A stretch of 64,000 nt of DNA from Blautia luti (lineage in GTDB: Bacteria; Bacillota; Clostridia; Lachnospirales; Lachnospiraceae). A program made the position numbers and the translations under genes. Within the stretch, counting starts at the first letter, position 1; every line of letters begins with the position of its first letter. The notes below the pieces were generated by a model. That model was not told the origin of the DNA and ran no database searches. It saw only the letters and a list, made by a program, of their open reading frames with translations. The stretch is taken from NCBI RefSeq assembly GCF_033096465.1, contig NZ_AP028156.1:2064501-2128500 (forward strand), read 5' to 3'. Positions 59,124-64,000 of the stretch are shown one piece after another.

Positions 59124-61540
59124 TAACTTCTCAGCTCGATTCCAAGGTCAGTCAGACCATTTAAGATCTTCTTCATTGCTGCTGTGATCTCGTTCTCTTC
59201 GAGAGTCTTGTCATGATGGCGGAATACCAGAGAATAAGCCATAGACTTGTATCCTTCTTTAATCTGGTTTCCTTCGTAGATATCAAATAACTGATAGCTC
59301 TCGAGGATTTTTCCGCCTCTCTGTACAAGAACATGCTCAATCTGTCCTGCAAGAACAGTTTTCGGAACTACCATACTTAAGTCACGGGTTACTGCTGGAT
59401 ATTTGGCAATTCCTGTGTATTTATGGTTGAAACTTGCAAATTCAAGAACTGTAAGGATATCGATCACTGCCACATATGCCTTTTCACCGATTCCATAAGT
59501 ATCAGCAACCAGTGGATGAACCTCTCCAAGGTACCCTACAACTTTGCCATCATAGATCATGTTTGCCTGTCTTCCCGGATGGAGATAAGTCTTACCGCTG
59601 TTCGGATCATAATCTACTTTATCTCTCATGCCGACTTTCTCAAAGAACTCTTCGCAAACGCCCTTCATATCAAAGAAATCACCGTTTCCATACATACCAA
59701 GTGTGAAATGCATACGTTCATCCGGAAGTTCTGTCAGAGGCAGGGAATGCGGACGATATACATTACCAAGTTCATAGAGACGAACGTCTTTATTTCTTCT
59801 GTTATAGTTAGTGGCCAGAGAACTTAGCATACCGTTTAATGTAGTAGTTCTCATTACACTGTAATCCTCTCCCAGAGGATTGCTGATCACGATTCCCTGA
59901 CGAAGTTCGCTGTCAGCCGGAAGTCTTAATTTATCAAATACCTTGGGGCTCTCAAATGAATAGCTCATTCCTTCGGAGAATCCGCAGTATTCAGCGATAT
60001 CACGTGCTACTGCTTCAATACGAAGCTTGAATGGAAGTTTACCTGTAGTAGCTTCACCTGTAGGGAGTGTTGTCGGGATCTTGTCATATCCGAAGAATCT
60101 GGCAACTTCTTCTGCTACGTCTGCCACATAGTGGATATCCTGACGGAAAGTAGGAGCCACGATTTCGTTTGTCTTCTCATCATATGTCAGTTCTACTTTT
60201 GCAAGGTATGCAAGCATTTCTTCCGGTGTCAGGTCTGTTCCGAGAAGTGCATTGATCTTCTCAGGTTTGAACGGAACTCTGGATGGCTCTCTTACTTCGC
60301 TGCATACATCTACCATTCCGCCTACAACTTCGCCTGCGCCAAGTTCTTCCATAAGCTGGCATGCTCTGTCGATAGCTGCCTGTGCATTATTCGGATCAAG
60401 ACCTTTCTCGAATTTACCGGAAGCATCTGTTCTCAGACCGATTCTCTTGGAAGAAAGACGGATATTTGTTCCGTCAAAGCATGCTGCTTCGAAAAGAACT
60501 GTCTTTACATTATCAGTGATCATGGAGTTCTCACCGCCCATGATACCAGCGATGCCGACTGCTTTCTCACCGTCACAGATCATCAGTACCTGATCATCCA
60601 TGGTACGTTCCTGACCATCAAGTGTCACGAATTTCTCATCATTTTTTGCACGGCGTACAACAATCTCTTTTCCTGCAATTGTATCCAGGTCATACGCATG
60701 CATTGGCTGACCGAACTCTTCCATTACATAGTTTGTAATATCTACAAGGTTGTTGATCGGGCGGATTCCGTTGGCAGCCAGACATCTCTGCATCCATTTC
60801 GGGGACGGTCCGATCTTAACATTCTTTACAACTCTTGCACAGTAACGTGGGCAGAGCTGCGGATCTTCTACTGTAACTTTTACATAATCAGATGCTTTCT
60901 CGTCATTTCCCCTGCACTTTACAACCGGAGGGCAGAACTTCTTGTCAAAAGTAGCTGCTGCTTCTCTTGCGATTCCAAGTACACCATAGCAGTCTACACG
61001 GTTGGATGTGATCTCATATTCAAATACAACGTCATCCAGTCCCAGTGCTTTGATAGCACTCTCACCTACAACAGCATCTTCCGGGAAAATATAGATTCCA
61101 TATTCCGGTGCTTCCGGATACATTTCTCTTGTGCTTCCCAGTTCTTCGATTGAGCACATCATACCGCAGGACTCAACTCCACGGAGTTTCCCTTTCTTGA
61201 TCTCGATTCCGCCTGGAGTTTTCTTTCCGTCATGACCGCCTGCTACACGTCCGCCGTCAAGAACAACCGGAACCTTGTCTCCCTCTTTTACATTCGGAGC
61301 ACCTGTAACGATCTGTACAGATTCTGTTCCGATGTTTACCTGGCAGATGATCAGTTTATCTGCATCCGGATGTTTCTCGATCTTGTCGATCTGTCCGATT
61401 ACGATCTTATCCAGATCTGCATCCAGTTTCTCGAAGCCTTCCACCTTTGTTCCGGTCAGTGTCATGGCATCTGTATATTCCTGTGCTGTCACATCAAGAT
61501 CCGGCACATACATTTTAATCCAAGATAATGAAGTATTCAT
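59123..61540 (-). CDS. pheT: Phenylalanyl-tRNA synthetase beta subunit
   Basis: 805 residues, normal for bacterial PheT. An N-terminal EMAP/OB tRNA-binding domain (about 40-150; GQIDKIEKHPDADKLIICQV) is followed by the B3/B4 editing domain (about 210-400; NRVDCYGVLGIAREA onward), the B5 domain (about 410-480), the catalytic-like core and the C-terminal FDX-ACB anticodon-binding domain (about 710-805; KYPAVTRDLSMVVPK). With PheS it charges tRNA-Phe and edits Tyr mischarging. It follows pheS by 24 bp. Confidence 0.98.
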   Translation of the reverse strand: MNTSLSWIKMYVPDLDVTAQEYTDAMTLTGTKVEGFEKLDADLDKIVIGQIDKIEKHPDADKLIICQVNIGTESVQIVTGAPNVKEGDKVPVVLDGGRVAGGHDGKKTPGGIEIKKGKLRGVESCGMMCSIEELGSTREMYPEAPEYGIYIFPEDAVVGESAIKALGLDDVVFEYEITSNRVDCYGVLGIAREAAATFDKKFCPPVVKCRGNDEKASDYVKVTVEDPQLCPRYCARVVKNVKIGPSPKWMQRCLAANGIRPINNLVDITNYVMEEFGQPMHAYDLDTIAGKEIVVRRAKNDEKFVTLDGQERTMDDQVLMICDGEKAVGIAGIMGGENSMITDNVKTVLFEAACFDGTNIRLSSKRIGLRTDASGKFEKGLDPNNAQAAIDRACQLMEELGAGEVVGGMVDVCSEVREPSRVPFKPEKINALLGTDLTPEEMLAYLAKVELTYDEKTNEIVAPTFRQDIHYVADVAEEVARFFGYDKIPTTLPTGEATTGKLPFKLRIEAVARDIAEYCGFSEGMSYSFESPKVFDKLRLPADSELRQGIVISNPLGEDYSVMRTTTLNGMLSSLATNYNRRNKDVRLYELGNVYRPHSLPLTELPDERMHFTLGMYGNGDFFDMKGVCEEFFEKVGMRDKVDYDPNSGKTYLHPGRQANMIYDGKVVGYLGEVHPLVADTYGIGEKAYVAVIDILTVLEFASFNHKYTGIAKYPAVTRDLSMVVPKTVLAGQIEHVLVQRGGKILESYQLFDIYEGNQIKEGYKSMAYSLVFRHHDKTLEENEITAAMKKILNGLTDLGIELRS

Positions 61541-61564
61541 TTTGTTAATCCTCTTTCTTATATA

Positions 61565-62590
61565 TTAGAACTGTTTCAGGAAACGAATGTCATTCTCATA
61601 GAGAAGTCTCATGTCGTCGATCTCATATTTCAGAAGTGCGATACGCTCAAGACCCACACCGAATGCAAATCCTGTATATTCTTCCGGATCAATTCCGCAC
61701 ATGCTTAATACGTTCGGATGAACCATGCCGCAGCCAAGGATTTCAATCCATCCGGAACCTTTACAGAAACGGCATCCTTTACCACCGCATTTGAAGCAGG
61801 ATACGTCTACTTCTGCACTTGGCTCTGTGAATGGGAAGTGATGTGGTCTGAATTTTGTCTTTGTCTCAGGTCCGAATAATTCCTGTGCAAACTCCTGCAG
61901 AGTTCCCTTCAGGTCTGCAAAAGTGATGTTCTTGTCAATAACAAGACCTTCGATCTGATGGAAAGAAGGAGAATGTGTTGCATCTACTTCATCAGAACGG
62001 AACACACGTCCCGGTGCAATCATACGGATCGGCAATTTGCCTTTCTCCATAGTACGTGCCTGAACCGGTGATGTCTGGGAACGAAGAAGGATAGACTCAT
62101 TGATAAAGAAAGTATCCTGCTCGTCACGTGCCGGATGGTTCTCAGGGATGTTCAGTTTGGTAAAGTTATAGTCTGCATACTCTACTTCCGGTCCTTCTAC
62201 TACTTCATATCCCATACCGATGAAGATACGTTCTACTTCTTCCAGAGCAATGGTGTTCGGATGACGATGACCGATCTTGGCTTTCTTTGCAGGTAAAGTA
62301 ACGTCAATCACTTCCTGTTTCATCTTCTCTTCACGAACTGCCTCTTCCAGTTTCTGTTTGGATTCATCAAGCAATGTTTCGATCTTGGCTCTTGTTTCAT
62401 TTACAAGCTGTCCCACTTTCGGGCGCTCTTCCGGAGCTACATCTTTCATGCTCTTTAAGATTGCAGTCAGCTCGCCTTTTTTGCCAAGGTATGCCACACG
62501 TACTTCATTCAGTTTGTCCAGGCCCTCGGATTCATCGATCCGCTTTCTGGCTGCTTCAGCCAGTTCCTGAAGTTTTTCTTTCATATCCAT
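61565..62590 (-). CDS. pheS: Phenylalanyl-tRNA synthetase alpha subunit
   Basis: 341 residues. An N-terminal coiled coil (about 1-85) contacts tRNA. The class-II catalytic core has motif 2-type [20 protein letters not shown] and motif 3 [16 protein letters not shown]. Zn-binding-like cysteines in [17 protein letters not shown] resemble those of related Firmicutes. ATG 62590 is used; AAGGAG lies 9 bp upstream. The gene is controlled by a T-box that ends 62 bp before the start. Confidence 0.98.
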   Translation of the reverse strand: MDMKEKLQELAEAARKRIDESEGLDKLNEVRVAYLGKKGELTAILKSMKDVAPEERPKVGQLVNETRAKIETLLDESKQKLEEAVREEKMKQEVIDVTLPAKKAKIGHRHPNTIALEEVERIFIGMGYEVVEGPEVEYADYNFTKLNIPENHPARDEQDTFFINESILLRSQTSPVQARTMEKGKLPIRMIAPGRVFRSDEVDATHSPSFHQIEGLVIDKNITFADLKGTLQEFAQELFGPETKTKFRPHHFPFTEPSAEVDVSCFKCGGKGCRFCKGSGWIEILGCGMVHPNVLSMCGIDPEEYTGFAFGVGLERIALLKYEIDDMRLLYENDIRFLKQF

Positions 62591-62652
62591 GGTTTCTTTC
62601 TCCTTTATTTAAATAATCATAATTTCCTGTATGTCAGACAGGGCATGTGAGC

Positions 62653-62926
62653 AATAAAAAAAGCTCCATCCCAGTAAAGGGACGGAGCATAAATTCCGCG
62701 GTACCACCCTGCTTCCTGCATCTTTCTGCAGGCTCTCGGTCTGCTTAACGCGCAGCAACGTCATTTCCTACTGTTCTCGCAGAGAAATTTTCAAAAATGA
62801 AGCTCCGGTGGGAAATTCAGGAAATATCTGAACCTGAGGAAGCTTCCAGCCGATGACCTCCTCTCTCTGAAGGAAAATAAATCCTTAAAAACACCTTCTA
62901 AGCCGTTTTCATATATCGACAGTATT
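62653..62926 (-). promoter_or_regulatory. T-box riboswitch controlling pheST
   Basis: The diagnostic T-box GGTGGTACCGCGG is on the minus strand at 62696-62708. It is followed by a terminator (GCTCCGTCCC-TTTAC-TGGGATGGAGC then TTTTTTT, 62655-62688). Stem I is closed by CAGAGA/TCTCTG, and a UUC at 62799-62801 after GGAGC is the likely Phe specifier codon. Uncharged tRNA-Phe binding would prevent termination and raise pheST and phosphatase expression. Confidence 0.92.
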
Positions 62927-62927
62927 T

Positions 62928-62956
62928 ACTATGCCACAGACTGAAAAATCTGTCAA
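62928..62956 (-). promoter_or_regulatory. Promoter of the T-box-pheST operon, overlapping the yihY-like stop
   Basis: Perfect TTGACA (62951-62956) and CATAGT (62928-62933) are 17 bp apart on the minus strand. The TGA inside TTGACA is the stop codon of the upstream YihY-family gene. Confidence 0.8.
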
Positions 62957-63927
62957 GTATGATTTTTCGTACTGTCATCTTCTTTTTCTTCGGAAACGGC
63001 AATTTTATTCTCCAGTTCTATGTTTCTGGAGGCTTGTATCCTTTCTTTCTCCTGAGAGATCCTTCCTATCACAGATCTGTGTGCATGACGGAAATCCTTC
63101 TCAAAATAAGCATTGATCTCAGCACCGTACATAAGCAGGTTCATACACACATACAGCCAGATCATCACCATAATGATCGTAGTCAGGCTGCCATACATGT
63201 TGCTGAAACCCGGAAATATTTCGAAATAAAAGGAAAATCCATACGAGAAGATCGACCATGCAATGGCAATGATCAATGCCCCGGGTATCTGACTTTTAAA
63301 TGTGGCCGGTCTGTTGGGAAGAACCTTGTACAGCAGCAGGAACACAAAGAACAGCACTGCAAATACCAGGCCGGTTCTGGCTCCGATCACCCTGCCGATG
63401 ATCCTTCCCAAAAACGGAATGTATACAGAAACCGTCTCCTGGATCCTGTTGCCCAGAACCAGCAAAAGCAGACAGATGATCAGGGCGATCACCAGGCACA
63501 TGGTATAAAATACAGCATAAATCCTGGTCATAAACCAGTTACGGGTTTCTTTTACATGATAGATCGTATTCAGTCCATTGATTACCGACTGCATTCCCTT
63601 TCCCGCAGACCACAGAGCAACCAGCGCAGAAAGAGGCATAATAGTAGTGCTTCGTTTATATACATCCACCACGATTCCCAGTACGAAACTCTGAATATTC
63701 TCCGGAACAAATGCAACGATCGCGTCCCTTACCACATTATAGGTAAGAGGCGTGTACCTAACCAGTGTGGTCAGAAACAATATACACGGAATAAAGGATA
63801 AAATTAAAAAATATGCGGCCTGTGTAGCATATGCTCCTACATGGTCTCCGGAAACACGTTTCATAAATCCAAGCAGAAGCGTGACTACTGACCTTTTTTC
63901 CTTTTCCCTTTCCATAATTTTCTCCAT
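62953..63927 (-). CDS. YihY/BrkB-family inner-membrane protein
   Basis: A 324-residue polytopic membrane protein with about six helices. The family start AYATQAAYFLILSFIPCILFL, the loop WSAGKGMQSVINGLNTIYHV and the late segment PGFSNMYGSLTTIIMVMIWLYV are typical. A charged cytoplasmic C-tail follows. Family members were once misnamed RNase BN; the transport or other function is unknown. No promoter is certain in the last 70 bp of the window. It lies directly upstream of the pheST promoter. Confidence 0.92.
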   Translation of the reverse strand: MEKIMEREKEKRSVVTLLLGFMKRVSGDHVGAYATQAAYFLILSFIPCILFLTTLVRYTPLTYNVVRDAIVAFVPENIQSFVLGIVVDVYKRSTTIMPLSALVALWSAGKGMQSVINGLNTIYHVKETRNWFMTRIYAVFYTMCLVIALIICLLLLVLGNRIQETVSVYIPFLGRIIGRVIGARTGLVFAVLFFVFLLLYKVLPNRPATFKSQIPGALIIAIAWSIFSYGFSFYFEIFPGFSNMYGSLTTIIMVMIWLYVCMNLLMYGAEINAYFEKDFRHAHRSVIGRISQEKERIQASRNIELENKIAVSEEKEDDSTKNHT

Positions 63928-64000
63928 TCTGTTTATTTACAGTGATTCCATAAAACGAGGAAATCTCTTTTTATATCATACCATGAATCTGTAGTTCTGA

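Noticed and set aside
60131..61153. 340-codon plus-strand open frame inside pheT
   Set aside because: It is fully antisense to the conserved pheT gene, has Cys/Phe/Ser-rich composition and no ribosome binding site. Similar long antisense frames over acsB, fhs and der were rejected for the same reason.
1..64000. tRNA, rRNA or CRISPR array
   Set aside because: No cloverleaf-type tRNA sequences, rRNA signatures or regularly spaced repeats were noticed by eye. A tRNAscan or CRISPR-finder run would settle this.

Overview
The window looks like a chromosomal segment of an acetogenic Lachnospiraceae bacterium, most likely a Blautia or close relative. The main evidence is a nearly complete Wood-Ljungdahl (acetyl-CoA) gene cluster on the minus strand (about 43.5 kb down to 24.2 kb). 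Low-GC Firmicutes features agree: AGGAGG ribosome binding sites, a pheST T-box, PlsY, RbgA and PgeF. The genus is inferred from gene content and order, not from a database match.

Layout. 0-5 kb: the start of an exported protein, a 1,086-residue BspA-like surface protein, a broken duplicate of a peptidoglycan hydrolase, and an LDH/MDH-family dehydrogenase. 5-9 kb: a mosaic of mobile-element debris. It holds a decayed IS21-type istAB pair, one intact and one truncated tyrosine recombinase in tandem, and a junction that cuts off a ThrE-like exporter gene. 9-15 kb: an unrecognised protein, an iron-containing alcohol dehydrogenase, a truncated DUF4097-like protein, a TnpB unit with an apparent omegaRNA end, a macro-domain protein and a beta-lactamase-fold hydrolase. 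15-23.3 kb: a four-gene sensory operon read leftward in the order solute-binding lipoprotein, hybrid histidine kinase, second solute-binding lipoprotein, second hybrid kinase. It is preceded by a promoter, a c-di-GMP-I (GEMM) riboswitch and an intrinsic terminator. It has no ABC permease and no DNA-binding output gene.

23.4-43.6 kb: the acetyl-CoA pathway cluster. In transcription order: His-rich metal-binding protein, cooT, metF, a CooC/AcsF-type ATPase, acsA, cooC, two tandem acsB paralogues, acsD, acsC, acsE, acsV, a DUF3786 protein, fhs, fchA, folD and a GH73 glucosaminidase. Together these make the tetrahydrofolate methyl branch, move the methyl group to the corrinoid protein, and join it with CO and CoA on ACS. 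Nickel handling and corrinoid reactivation are encoded in the same unit. FolD lacks the usual cyclohydrolase lysine, which fits the separate fchA gene. Formate dehydrogenase, hydrogenase, Rnf and MetV are not in the window.

44-64 kb: mostly housekeeping genes. These are an aldo/keto reductase, the DUF512 protein-der-plsY-gpsA operon, prs, then rplS-lepB-rbgA-rnhB-yraN-pgeF, map, and pheS-pheT-phosphatase behind a T-box. A two-gene ion-channel motor pair resembling ZorA/ZorB sits among them without the other Zorya genes, and a YihY-family membrane protein closes the window. I saw no rRNA, tRNA, CRISPR array or prophage. The most unusual parts are the riboswitch-controlled dual-lipoprotein/dual-kinase operon, whose second lipoprotein appears fused to a 5'-nucleotidase-C-like domain, the tandem acsB genes and the orphan ZorAB-like pair.
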